Shown piece by piece: positions 7,816-15,873 of a stretch of 64,000 nt of DNA. The DNA is from UBA4085 sp964556755 (GTDB taxonomy: Bacteria > Acidobacteriota > Aminicenantia > Aminicenantales > UBA4085). Below the pieces are notes generated by a model, which was not told where the DNA came from, searched no databases, and saw only the letters and a list, made by a program, of their open reading frames with translations. The stretch lies in NCBI GenBank assembly GCA_964556755.1, contig CAZKXI010000012.1, forward strand, positions 14,878-78,877. Reading direction: 5' to 3'. Numbering within the stretch: the stretch's first letter is position 1; each line of letters starts with the position of its first letter. The translations under genes and the position numbers were made by a program.

Positions 7816-9066
7816 ATGGACGAGATCAAGAGCGGACGGACCGACAGCCCGGTCAAGTGCGCCTTCTGCGGCCGCGGCCAGGACAAGGTCCGCCGGCTGA
7901 TCGCCGGCCCGGGCGGCGTCTTCATCTGCGACCAGTGCGTCGACGTGGCCCACTCGATCGTCGAGGCCGACCGGCCCAAGCCGGCCCCGGAGAAGGAGCC
8001 CGAGCCGGAGCCGGCCCCCGTTCCGGCCGCGATCAAGGCCGCCCTCGACGAGCACATGATCGGCCAGGAGCGGGCCAAGAAGAAGATCGCCGTGGCCGTC
8101 TACAACCACTACAAGCGCATCAGCCTGCCCCGGGCGGCCGGGGACGTGGAGATCGCCAAGAGCAACATCCTGCTGATCGGGCCGACCGGGACCGGCAAGA
8201 CCCTGACGGCCCAGATCCTGGCCAAGATCCTCTCGGTGCCGTTCGCCATCGCCGACGCCACCACCCTGACCGAGGCCGGCTACGTCGGCGAAGACGTGGA
8301 GAACGTCATCCTCAAGCTCTACCAGGCGGCTCACGGCGACCTGAAGAAGGCCCAGAAGGGCATCATCTACATCGACGAGATCGACAAGATCAGCCGCAAG
8401 AGCGACAGCCCCTCGATCACCCGGGACGTCTCCGGCGAGGGCGTCCAGCAGGCCCTGCTGAAGATCATCGAGGGGACCTCGGCCAACATCCCGCCCCAGG
8501 GCGGGCGCAAGCATCCGCTTCAGGAGTTCATCCCGGTCGACACGACCGACATCCTGTTCATCTGCGGCGGCGCCTTCGTCGGCCTGGACCGCATCATCGC
8601 CCAGCGCCTGGGCCGGTCCATGGTCGGCTTCCGGGCCGAGGCCAAGGTCGGCCCGGAGGCGGCCCCGGCCCTGCTGGCCGACCTCATCCCCCAGGACCTG
8701 ATCAAGTACGGCCTGATCCCGGAGCTGGTCGGGCGCATCCCGGTGGTGGCCGTCTTCGACGACCTGGGGGAGGACGACCTGGTCGCCATCCTGACCCGGC
8801 CCCGCAACGCCATCGTCCGCCAGTACCAGAAGCTCTTCCAAATGGAGGGCGTCGACTTGGAGTTCAGCGAGGAGGCCCTGGCGGCCATCGCCCGCCGGTC
8901 CCTGCAGCGCAAGCTGGGGGCCCGCGGCCTGCGGACGATCATCGAGGATCTCATGCTCGACCTGATGTTCGACCTGCCGTCGGCGCGCAAGCCCGGGCGG
9001 ATCAAGATCACCAAGCGGATGGTCGAGGAGTCCGGTGCCGAGCGGGCCAAGGCCGGAGGAGAGTGA
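7816..9066 (+). CDS. clpX: ATP-dependent Clp protease ATP-binding subunit
   Basis: The 416-residue AAA+ unfoldase that recognises substrates and feeds them to ClpP. The N-terminal zinc-binding domain has four cysteines (CAFC and CDQC). Walker A is GPTGTGKT at residues 122-129, Walker B is IIYIDEIDK, and the pore loop is GYVGEDVEN. A VGF tripeptide in SMVGFRAE corresponds to the IGF loop that docks on ClpP, which fits the adjacent clpP. The stop is one base before the lon start, so coupled translation is likely. Confidence 0.97.
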   Translation: MDEIKSGRTDSPVKCAFCGRGQDKVRRLIAGPGGVFICDQCVDVAHSIVEADRPKPAPEKEPEPEPAPVPAAIKAALDEHMIGQERAKKKIAVAVYNHYKRISLPRAAGDVEIAKSNILLIGPTGTGKTLTAQILAKILSVPFAIADATTLTEAGYVGEDVENVILKLYQAAHGDLKKAQKGIIYIDEIDKISRKSDSPSITRDVSGEGVQQALLKIIEGTSANIPPQGGRKHPLQEFIPVDTTDILFICGGAFVGLDRIIAQRLGRSMVGFRAEAKVGPEAAPALLADLIPQDLIKYGLIPELVGRIPVVAVFDDLGEDDLVAILTRPRNAIVRQYQKLFQMEGVDLEFSEEALAAIARRSLQRKLGARGLRTIIEDLMLDLMFDLPSARKPGRIKITKRMVEESGAERAKAGGE

Positions 9067-9067
9067 C

Positions 9068-11509
9068 ATGCCGCCCCGCCCCGACGGACTGGAAGCCCTC
9101 CTGACCCTGCCCCTCATCCCGCTGCGCGACCTGGTCGTCTTCCCGGCCACCCTGGTCCCCTTCACCATCGGGCGGCCGTCCTCGATCCAAGCCCTGGACA
9201 AGTCGGCCGAGACCGAGAAGCTCATCGTCCTGTCCGCCCAGATGGATCCCAGCCTGGACAATCCGGCCCCCAAGGACATCTACTCCCTGGGCGTGACCGC
9301 CAAGGTCATCCGCACGGCTCCGGTCGACGAGCGGAACATCAAGGTCATCGTCGAGGGCAAGCGGCGGGTCCGGATCCTGGAAGTCATCGCCCACCAGCCC
9401 TTCTTCCAGGTCCTGGTCAAGGAGGTCCGCGTCTACGACGAGGCCGGCAAGGAGACCGGCGACGAGCTGGGCCTGGTCCTGCCGCTCTTCGAGGAATACC
9501 TCAAGTTCAATCCCGGGGCCAACGTGCAGGCCATCCTGCCGGCCCTGCGGGAGCACTCGCCGGACCGCATCGCCGACATCGTCTCCTCGCACCTCTTCCT
9601 GCCGGTGGACGAGAAGCAGAACCTGCTGGAGACGATCAACAGCCTGGAGCGCCTGCGGCGGCTGCGCTTCCTGCTGGAGGCGGAGATCTACCGGCTGCAG
9701 GCCTCCCGGCGCAAGGACGGGCGGGCCGCGGCCGGGGCGGCGGGCAAGCGCAAGGCGGTCTTCACCCCGGGCGGCGCGGCCGGGGCCAAGAAGGACGAGC
9801 CGGCGGGGGAGGTCGAGGAGCTGCGCAAGAAGGTGGCCGCGGCCAAGATGCCGCCCGACGCGGCCGAGAAGGCCCGCAAGGAGCTGGAGCGGCTGGAGAG
9901 CATGCCCCCGCTGTCGGCCGAGGCGACCGTCTGCCGCAACTACCTGGACTGGCTGATCGCCCTGCCCTGGACCAAGAAGTCGCGGGAGAAGAGGGACCTG
10001 GCGGCGGCCGAGAGGATCCTGAACGAGGACCATTTCGGGCTGGACAAGGTCAAGGAGCGCATCCTGGAGTACCTGTCCATCCGCCAGCTGGTCAAGGACC
10101 CCAAGGGCGTCATCCTCGGCCTGGTCGGGCCGCCCGGCGTGGGCAAGAGCTCCCTGGCCAAGTCCATCGCCCGGGCCACCGGGCGCCGCTTCGTCCGGCT
10201 GTCGCTGGGCGGCGTCCGGGACGAGGCCGAGATCCGCGGCCACCGGAGGACCTACATTGGCGCCTATCCCGGCCGCATCATCCAGATGATCAAGCGGGCC
10301 GGGACCCGCAACCCGGTCTTCCTCCTGGACGAGGTCGACAAGATGAGCATGGACTTCCGGGGCGACCCGGCATCGGCCCTGATGGAGGTCCTGGACCCGG
10401 AGCAGAACAGCGCCTTCCTGGACCACTACATCGACACGGACTACGACCTGTCCCAGGTCATGTTCATCGTCACGGCCAACGCCCTGGAGCCCATCCCGCG
10501 GCCGCTCATCGACCGCATGGAGGTCATCCGCATCCCCGGCTACACCGAGGAGGAGAAGATTCAGATCGCCCAGCGCTTCCTCTGGCCCAAGCAGCTGGCC
10601 GCCCACGGCCTGAAGGCGGCCAACCTGGCCGTCTCCGACGCGGCCCTGGCCAAGCTGATCGACGACTACACCCGGGAGGCGGGAGTCCGGAGCCTGGAGC
10701 GGGAGATCACCCGCATCTGCCGCAAGGTCGTCAAGCGGGTCGTCGAGAAGGGCCGCGACCGGCGGGAGAAGGTCAGCCTCAGCAACCTGGAGAGCTACCT
10801 GGGCGTGCCCAAGTTCCGCCGCCCGGCCCTGGACCGCGAGGACGAGGTCGGCGTCGCCACCGGCATGGCCTGGACGGAGTTCGGCGGCGAGCTGCTGACC
10901 TTCGAGGCGATGAGGGTCCACGGCAAGGGCAGCTTCGTCCTGACCGGGCAGATGGGCGAGGTCATGCAGGAGTCGGCCCGGGCCGCCTTCAGCTACGTCC
11001 GGGCCAAGACCTTCGAATTGAGCGTGGCCAAGGACGTGACCAAGGACTTCGACATCCACATCCACGTCCCCGAAGGCGCCACCCCCAAGGAAGGGCCTTC
11101 GGCCGGCATCACCATCGCGGTGGCCATCCTGTCGCTTCTGACCGAGATCCCGGTCCGCAAGCGGCTGGCCCTGAGCGGCGAGATCACCCTGCGGGGCCGG
11201 GTCCTGCCGGTCGGCGGGATCAAGGAGAAGCTTCTGGCCGCCCACCGGGAGGGGATCCGGGAAGCGGTCCTGCCGCGGGACAACAAGGCCGACCTCAAGG
11301 ACCTGCCCAAGACCCTGACGCAGGCCATGACCATCCACCTGGTCGAGACCATGGACGAAGTGCTGAAGCTGGCCCTGACCAGGGGCCTGCCGCTGGGTCC
11401 GGGACCGGCCCGGCCGGGCGGCGAAAGCGAGACGATCCGGGCGGGGGAGACCCCGGCCGGAGCCGAGGCCGGGGCCAAGAGCGGCCCCGAGCCCCCGATC
11501 GCCCATTAG
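9068..11509 (+). CDS. lon: Lon protease with atypical central linker
   Basis: The 813-residue AAA+ protease that degrades misfolded and regulatory proteins. It has the N-terminal substrate domain (PLIPLRDLVVFP), Walker A GPPGVGKSS, Walker B FLLDEVDKM and a C-terminal Ser678-Lys719 dyad in PKEGPSAG and GGIKEKLL. The ATG at 9068 is preceded by GGAGGAGAG and lies one base after the clpX stop. Oddly, the conserved long-helix motif of bacterial Lon (YYLxEQxKAIxKELG) is absent; about residues 216-245 form an Ala/Gly/Lys-rich stretch instead. The other two frames there do not encode the motif, so a frameshift is not the cause. Confidence 0.95.
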   Translation: MPPRPDGLEALLTLPLIPLRDLVVFPATLVPFTIGRPSSIQALDKSAETEKLIVLSAQMDPSLDNPAPKDIYSLGVTAKVIRTAPVDERNIKVIVEGKRRVRILEVIAHQPFFQVLVKEVRVYDEAGKETGDELGLVLPLFEEYLKFNPGANVQAILPALREHSPDRIADIVSSHLFLPVDEKQNLLETINSLERLRRLRFLLEAEIYRLQASRRKDGRAAAGAAGKRKAVFTPGGAAGAKKDEPAGEVEELRKKVAAAKMPPDAAEKARKELERLESMPPLSAEATVCRNYLDWLIALPWTKKSREKRDLAAAERILNEDHFGLDKVKERILEYLSIRQLVKDPKGVILGLVGPPGVGKSSLAKSIARATGRRFVRLSLGGVRDEAEIRGHRRTYIGAYPGRIIQMIKRAGTRNPVFLLDEVDKMSMDFRGDPASALMEVLDPEQNSAFLDHYIDTDYDLSQVMFIVTANALEPIPRPLIDRMEVIRIPGYTEEEKIQIAQRFLWPKQLAAHGLKAANLAVSDAALAKLIDDYTREAGVRSLEREITRICRKVVKRVVEKGRDRREKVSLSNLESYLGVPKFRRPALDREDEVGVATGMAWTEFGGELLTFEAMRVHGKGSFVLTGQMGEVMQESARAAFSYVRAKTFELSVAKDVTKDFDIHIHVPEGATPKEGPSAGITIAVAILSLLTEIPVRKRLALSGEITLRGRVLPVGGIKEKLLAAHREGIREAVLPRDNKADLKDLPKTLTQAMTIHLVETMDEVLKLALTRGLPLGPGPARPGGESETIRAGETPAGAEAGAKSGPEPPIAH

Positions 11510-11528
11510 AGACAAGAAGGAGCTGACG

Positions 11529-12932
11529 ATGGCCAACCAAGGACAACGCTACCGCCGGGGCCCCAAGCCCCATGCCCCCAAGGACCTGCCGCCGGACCCC
11601 CGGCCGGACTACGAGGAGTACGAGCCGCCGCGCGACCCCAACGCCCCGCGCGACTTCGGCCTGATCGAGATGGAGGGCAAGGACCTCAAGGAGGTCCTCA
11701 AGATCGCGGCCGGGACGGGCCTGGCCGAGGCCGACATCGAGGCCGACAAGGGCAACAAGCACAACCTGATCTTCAAGATCCTGGAGGCCCAGGCCAAGCG
11801 CCAGGGCCTGCTGTTCTCGGAGGGCGTTTTGGAATGCCTCGAGGACGGCTTCGGCTTCCTGCGGGCCCCCGAGTTCAGCTACCTGCCCAGCCAGGACGAC
11901 ATCTACGTCTCGCCCTCCCAGATCCGCAAGTTCCAGCTGCGCACGGGCGACACCATCTCGGGCCTGGTCCGGCCGCCCAAGAACGGGGAGAAGTACTTCG
12001 CCTTGATCAAGATCGAGGCCATCAACTTCATGCTCCCGGACGTGCTCATCGACCAGCGCCGCAACGTCCACTTCGAGCAGCTGACGCCGCTGTATCCGCA
12101 CGAGAAGATCATCCTCCAGGACGGCAACCCCAAGAACCTCTGCGCCCGGATCATGGAGCTTCTGACGCCCATCGGCAAGGGCCAGCGGGGCCTGATCGTC
12201 TCGCCGCCCCGGGCCGGCAAGACGACCCTGCTGAAGACCATCGCCAAGTCGATCGAGAAGAACCACCCCGAGGTCTTCCTGATCGTCCTGCTCGTGGCCG
12301 AGCGGCCCGAGGAGGTCACTGACTTCCAGAGGAGCGTCGCCGGCGAGGTGGTGGCCTCGACCTTCGACGAGCCGCCGGCCCGCAATGCCCAGGTCGCCAA
12401 CATCGTCCTGGAGAAGGCCAAGCGCCTGGTCGAGATCAAGCGCGACGTGGTCATCCTGCTGGACTCCATCACCCGCCTGGCCCGGGCCCACAACGCCATC
12501 ATCCCGCCCTCCGGCAAGGTCCTCTCCGGCGGCATCGACGCCAACGCCCTGAACAAGCCCAAGAAGTTCTTCGGCTCGGCCCGCAAGATCGAGGAGGGCG
12601 GCAGCCTGACCATCATCGCCACGGCCCTGGTCGACACCGGCAGCCGGATGGACGAGGTCATCTTCGAGGAGTTCAAGGGCACGGGCAATATGGAGATCAA
12701 CCTCGACCGGCGGCTGGTCGACAAGCGGACCTTCCCGGCCATCGACATCAACCGGTCGGCGACCCGCAAGGAGGAGCTGCTGATCGAAGAGCAGGAGCTC
12801 GGCCGCATCTGGATCCTGCGCAAGATCCTGTCCCAGCTGAGCGAGGTCGAGGCCATGGAGCTTCTGATCGAGAAGCTGGGCAAGACCAAGACCAACCAGG
12901 ACTTCCTCAACGCCATGAGCAAGGGCCTGTAG
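11529..12932 (+). CDS. rho: transcription termination factor Rho
   Basis: The 467-residue hexameric RNA helicase that terminates untranslated transcripts. The RNA-binding N-domain and cold-shock-like domain (LECLEDGFGFLR, DDIYVSPSQIRKF) are followed by Walker A PPRAGKTTLLK, Walker B VVILLDSITRLAR and the Q/R-loop region. A charged, Pro-rich extension of about 50 residues precedes the core, making it longer than E. coli Rho (419 residues). AAGGAG lies 7 nt before the ATG. Placement 19 bp after lon suggests co-transcription with the protease genes; an intrinsic terminator follows. Confidence 0.97.
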   Translation: MANQGQRYRRGPKPHAPKDLPPDPRPDYEEYEPPRDPNAPRDFGLIEMEGKDLKEVLKIAAGTGLAEADIEADKGNKHNLIFKILEAQAKRQGLLFSEGVLECLEDGFGFLRAPEFSYLPSQDDIYVSPSQIRKFQLRTGDTISGLVRPPKNGEKYFALIKIEAINFMLPDVLIDQRRNVHFEQLTPLYPHEKIILQDGNPKNLCARIMELLTPIGKGQRGLIVSPPRAGKTTLLKTIAKSIEKNHPEVFLIVLLVAERPEEVTDFQRSVAGEVVASTFDEPPARNAQVANIVLEKAKRLVEIKRDVVILLDSITRLARAHNAIIPPSGKVLSGGIDANALNKPKKFFGSARKIEEGGSLTIIATALVDTGSRMDEVIFEEFKGTGNMEINLDRRLVDKRTFPAIDINRSATRKEELLIEEQELGRIWILRKILSQLSEVEAMELLIEKLGKTKTNQDFLNAMSKGL

Positions 12933-12954
12933 GCCCGGCGCGATTCGAAAACGG

Positions 12955-12985
12955 AAAGGGCCGCCTCCGGGCGGCCCTTTTTTTT
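12955..12985 (+). terminator. intrinsic terminator after rho
   Basis: A perfect 8-bp GC stem (12958-12965 with 12970-12977), tetraloop TCCG, and a run of eight T. The preceding AAA can pair with the first T residues, so it may also act from the minus strand for the convergent gene. Confidence 0.92.
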
Positions 12986-13003
12986 GTGGAGCGGAGACGG
13001 GGC

Positions 13004-13843
13004 TTAGAAGAGCCCCAGGGAGAAGCCGGCGGTGAAGGTCAGGAAGTGGAGCCAATTGCGGACGTAGCCGTCCGTCGAGGGCCAGTCGGGCGTGTCGTCC
13101 GAGCCGACCGCTCCGCCGCCGATGTAGCGGACGTTGACGAAGGCTTCCACGTTCTTGTCCAGGCGAAGGCCGCCGCGGAGCGAGGCGTCCAGGATGGCCC
13201 CGATGACCTCGTTGTCGCTGCCGTTGATGTAGCTGACCGGGGCGTAGAATCCGTCCGCCTCGGCCCCCAGCCACAAGCGCGAGTCGAAGTCGTGGCGCCA
13301 GCGGAGCTTGAGGATGGGCACCGGGCCGATGTTGCGATTGGAGCGGAAGAGCTTCCCGTCCAGGGACTCGAATTCGATGGTCGCGTTGCGGATCTGGAGC
13401 GACAGGCCGACGGACAGCTCGGTGGCGGGACTCTTGGACAGATCGACCAGGTAGGAGACGCGGTAGAAGGGGAAGCGATAGACGAAGCGGGTCGGGGTCC
13501 CGGCCGGGAAGTCGAGCCCGTCGACGCGAAGCGCGGACTCGAGGATGGCCTTCGTCTCCAGGGCCAGGGGCTGATAGAGGAAGATGAGGGTCGACCGGCG
13601 GGACAGCCGCAGGTCCAGGCTCAAGCGGGAGACCTGATAGAGGTTGTCCTGCCCGCCTTGGGAGACATAGTCTAAATAGGTCCCGTCCTTGCCGAACTGG
13701 ACCTTGTGGCCGAGAACGCCGATCCAGCCGAGCTCGAAGTGGGCCTTGAGGGCCGGGCGCGAGTCGGGGGCTTGGGCCGAGAAAGCCGCGGGAGCCGCGA
13801 GCGAGGCCAAGGCCAAGATGAGAGCGAGACGAGTCAGTCGCAT
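13004..13843 (-). CDS. predicted outer-membrane beta-barrel protein
   Basis: A 279-residue exported protein of unrecognised family. Residues 1-23 are a clear signal peptide (TRLALILALASLAAPAAFSA). The rest alternates polar and hydrophobic residues, with aromatic girdles (FVYRFPFYRVSYLVDL, LWLGAEADGFYAPVSY), and it ends in Phe (FTAGFSLGLF), the usual sorting signal for outer-membrane barrels. About ten to twelve strands would fit. The ATG is preceded by AAAGGAGG at 7-8 nt and by an AT-rich promoter. Its cargo or role is unknown. Confidence 0.75.
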   Translation of the reverse strand: MRLTRLALILALASLAAPAAFSAQAPDSRPALKAHFELGWIGVLGHKVQFGKDGTYLDYVSQGGQDNLYQVSRLSLDLRLSRRSTLIFLYQPLALETKAILESALRVDGLDFPAGTPTRFVYRFPFYRVSYLVDLSKSPATELSVGLSLQIRNATIEFESLDGKLFRSNRNIGPVPILKLRWRHDFDSRLWLGAEADGFYAPVSYINGSDNEVIGAILDASLRGGLRLDKNVEAFVNVRYIGGGAVGSDDTPDWPSTDGYVRNWLHFLTFTAGFSLGLF

Positions 13844-13865
13844 AGGGGCAAACCTCCTTTATATA

Positions 13866-13884
13866 TTATATAAACATTATATAA
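13866..13884. repeat. two TTATATAA palindromes one helical turn apart
   Basis: The octamer TTATATAA occurs at 13866-13873 and again at 13877-13884, an 11-bp pitch, in a strikingly AT-rich island of otherwise GC-rich DNA. It overlaps the -10 box of the outer-membrane protein gene, so it could be promoter sequence, an operator, or both. Confidence 0.5.
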
Positions 13885-13904
13885 AGAAATAAACATAAAA
13901 GCAA
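13876..13904 (-). promoter_or_regulatory. promoter of the outer-membrane protein gene
   Basis: On the minus strand TTGCTT (13899-13904), 17-bp spacer, TATAAT (13876-13881). A second TATAAT lies at 13865-13870. The leader of about 26 nt would contain the AAAGGAGG ribosome-binding site. The rest of the region 13905-13975 shows nothing I can name. Confidence 0.5.
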
Positions 13905-13975
13905 GACATGGGAGAGAGGGTAGGGCGGATCGGCCGGCAAGAGGCGGACGGTCCGTAAGGGGGGCGGCAGGCGCC

Positions 13976-14005
13976 TTGTCAAAAAGACGGGTGGGGGGAT
14001 ATGAT
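13976..14005 (+). promoter_or_regulatory. promoter of the CDGSH protein gene
   Basis: TTGTCA (13976-13981), 18-bp spacer and TATGAT (14000-14005). The -10 box overlaps the ATG at 14001, so that codon cannot be the translation start from this promoter; the start at 14049 fits. Confidence 0.55.
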
Positions 14006-14048
14006 GAGAAAGGCCGACGGCCCGGGCGTCGCCGGATGGGAGGCGGGC

Positions 14049-14741
14049 ATGAGACGCGAGCGAAGAATCAAGGTCACGGAGGATGGCCCGTACCTTGTTC
14101 AGGGCGGTGTTCCCTTGATCCATGAGACCGTCATTTTGGGAGCGGACGGGGAGCCCGAAAGCTGGCGGAGGGGGGAGATTCTTCAGGCGGGCGAGAGCTA
14201 TGCTCTCTGCCGCTGCGGAGGCAGCGCCAGGCCACCATTCTGCGATGGAGCGCATCTCAAGAACGGATTTGAAGGCGGGGAGACGGCCTTGCTTGAGACA
14301 CCGGAAGGGGTCAAAGATATAACGCTGGGGGATGGCGTCGAGCTGGCGGATGTCCCTTGCCGATGCTCCCTAGCTCGTTTCTGTCACAGGAGCGGCGATG
14401 CGTGGACGCTGACGGAGCAGTCCGCGGATCCGGTCAAGAGGAAGATCGCCATTGAATCGGCCGAGAATTGCCCCTCGGGCCGGCTGACTATGAGAGAGAG
14501 CGCGAGCCGGAAAGACTATGAGATCGAAGTCGAGCCCGAGGTTGGAGTGATCCACGATACGTATCATGGCTGCGAGGGACCGCTATGGGTCCGCGGGGGG
14601 ATCGAGATCGAAAGCGCGGACGGAGGCGCGTATGAGAAGCGCAAACGCGTCACGCTCTGTCGCTGCGGCGCGTCGAAGAACAAGCCCTTCTGCGATGGGA
14701 CGCACGTTCACCAGAGGTTCGGTCAACGGTCAGAGAAGTGA
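14049..14741 (+). CDS. double-CDGSH iron-sulfur protein
   Basis: A 230-residue protein with two CDGSH motifs, each ligating a [2Fe-2S] cluster with three Cys and one His: C54, C56, C65, H69 (CRCGGSARPPFCDGAH) and C204, C206, C215, H219 (CRCGASKNKPFCDGTH). Between them C104, C106, C112 and C141 (CRCSLARFC, NCPSGRL) could hold a third cluster, as in proteins that join CDGSH to a small mono-cluster domain. Redox or cluster-transfer roles are known for the family; the partner here is unknown. The start was chosen for the GGGAGG 5 nt upstream and because the upstream ATG sits in the -10 box. Confidence 0.88.
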   Translation: MRRERRIKVTEDGPYLVQGGVPLIHETVILGADGEPESWRRGEILQAGESYALCRCGGSARPPFCDGAHLKNGFEGGETALLETPEGVKDITLGDGVELADVPCRCSLARFCHRSGDAWTLTEQSADPVKRKIAIESAENCPSGRLTMRESASRKDYEIEVEPEVGVIHDTYHGCEGPLWVRGGIEIESADGGAYEKRKRVTLCRCGASKNKPFCDGTHVHQRFGQRSEK

Positions 14742-14820
14742 GGCGAAAGAGCCGTCAGTGCGACGCGCGCTTATAGCCGTTGAAGCCTGAATCCTGTTCC
14801 GGCCCCAGCGATAGGGGCTT

Positions 14821-14866
14821 GATATCCACAGATGCACAAAATATCGTCGCAGACGATATCCACAGA
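14821..14866. repeat. direct repeat and palindrome with DnaA-box-like words
   Basis: The 12-mer GATATCCACAGA is repeated exactly at 14821-14832 and 14855-14866. Between and overlapping them is a perfect 8-bp inverted repeat ATATCGTC-GCA-GACGATAT (14841-14859). ATATCCACA differs by one base from the DnaA box TTATCCACA. An AT-rich segment with arms TTGAAAA/TTTTTCAA follows to about 14900. The whole non-coding gap 14742-15021 lies between the CDGSH gene and the end of parB; no gene is supported in it. Confidence 0.6.
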
Positions 14867-15021
14867 CGTTGAAAATCTTTAAATGTTTCTTTTTCAATGG
14901 TATAGGAGCCAGGCACCCAATGAGTCGCATAAGATATATTATGTCTACTAAAATAGGGCGGACAAATCGCGAGCGAGACAATCCATGATCGCACGGTGCT
15001 TCGGAGTCGGCTCAGCTGCGA

Positions 15022-15873
15022 TCAGCGGGACGATCGCAGCTTGGAGATCAGGTCTTCCAGGACCTTGATGATCTCGCTGCGGCTGACCGTATCCTTCTTG
15101 AACTCGATTCGGACCTGGTAGGATCGGTCTTCCTTGGGACGATAGTGGAATATGTAATGCTTGGGCTTGGCCGAGGCGTCCTTCCCCTTCATCTCTTTCG
15201 TCAGATCCCGGGTGTCTTCGCGGCGCAGGCCTCTCTCTCGGATCTGCTTGAGAAGATCCCGCATCTCCTCGGGAGACTTCAGCTTGGAGAGCTCGATCAG
15301 CAGGCTGCGGTTCTTTTCGAAACCCGCTTCGGCGCAGACGGACCGGACATCGGCGGGGACCCGGCTGATGTTGATGATCTCGGTGATCGTCGAGCGGGCT
15401 TTGCCGATCTTTTCCGAGATCTGGGCGTGGCTGTAGTCATAGATATCCATCAGCGCTTTCAGCCCATCGGCTTCCTCGAAGAGATCGAGGTCCTTGCGCT
15501 GGAGGTTCTCGATCAGCGAGATCTCCATGGCTTCCGAGTCGTTGACGATCATCTCGATGGCCGGAATCTCGCTCAAGCCGACGTTCTTGGAGGCGATGTA
15601 GCGGCGCTCGCCGGCGATGATCTCGTAGGTGTCCCCCTTGGGCCGGACGATGATGGGCTCGAGGACGCCCTTGGCCTTGATGGAGGTCATCAGCTCCTGG
15701 ATATCTCCCAGCGACGACCGGGCTTGGTGAGGGTTAGGCGCGATCTTCGAAAGAGGGATCATCCGGACCATGGGCGCCGCGGTCTTCTTGGAGATCCAGT
15801 CGACGAAGTGAGTGTCGTGGCGCATGCCGATCGACGACGGCAGGCCCGATCGCTTAGGATTTTGTCCGCTCAA
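15022..15873 (-). CDS. parB: ParB/Spo0J family partition protein
   Basis: A 283-residue DNA-binding CTPase-type partition protein that loads at parS sites and helps segregate the origin. The ParB core begins at VRMIPLSKIAPNPHQAR, with the AGERRYIAS box and SLIENLQRKDLD; a helix-turn-helix (YSHAQISEKIGKARSTI) follows, then a C-terminal dimerisation region. I chose the TTG at 15873: GGAGGAG lies 4 nt upstream, and it keeps the segment KRSGLPSSIGMRHDTHFVD. The ATG at 15825 is the alternative. It overlaps parA by 20 bp. Codon use is less GC-biased than in the neighbours. Confidence 0.85.
   Translation of the reverse strand: MSGQNPKRSGLPSSIGMRHDTHFVDWISKKTAAPMVRMIPLSKIAPNPHQARSSLGDIQELMTSIKAKGVLEPIIVRPKGDTYEIIAGERRYIASKNVGLSEIPAIEMIVNDSEAMEISLIENLQRKDLDLFEEADGLKALMDIYDYSHAQISEKIGKARSTITEIINISRVPADVRSVCAEAGFEKNRSLLIELSKLKSPEEMRDLLKQIRERGLRREDTRDLTKEMKGKDASAKPKHYIFHYRPKEDRSYQVRIEFKKDTVSRSEIIKVLEDLISKLRSSR

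Noticed and set aside
9716..9830. A compensated frameshift in lon as cause of the missing helix motif
   Set aside because: Translation of the other two frames gives only Arg/Gly/Pro-rich sequence without YYLxEQ or KELG.
9008..11536. An 842-codon open frame on the minus strand
   Set aside because: Antisense to lon, whose motifs are unmistakable; composition is typical of a GC-rich shadow.
14001..14048. Upstream ATG for the CDGSH protein
   Set aside because: It lies within the TATGAT -10 box; the ATG at 14049 has GGGAGG at proper spacing.
14755..14994. A 79-codon minus-strand frame between the CDGSH gene and parB
   Set aside because: No ribosome-binding site, and it spans the palindrome/repeat block. 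The segment around GAGCCAGGCACCCA resembles non-coding repeat-like sequence seen elsewhere rather than a gene.
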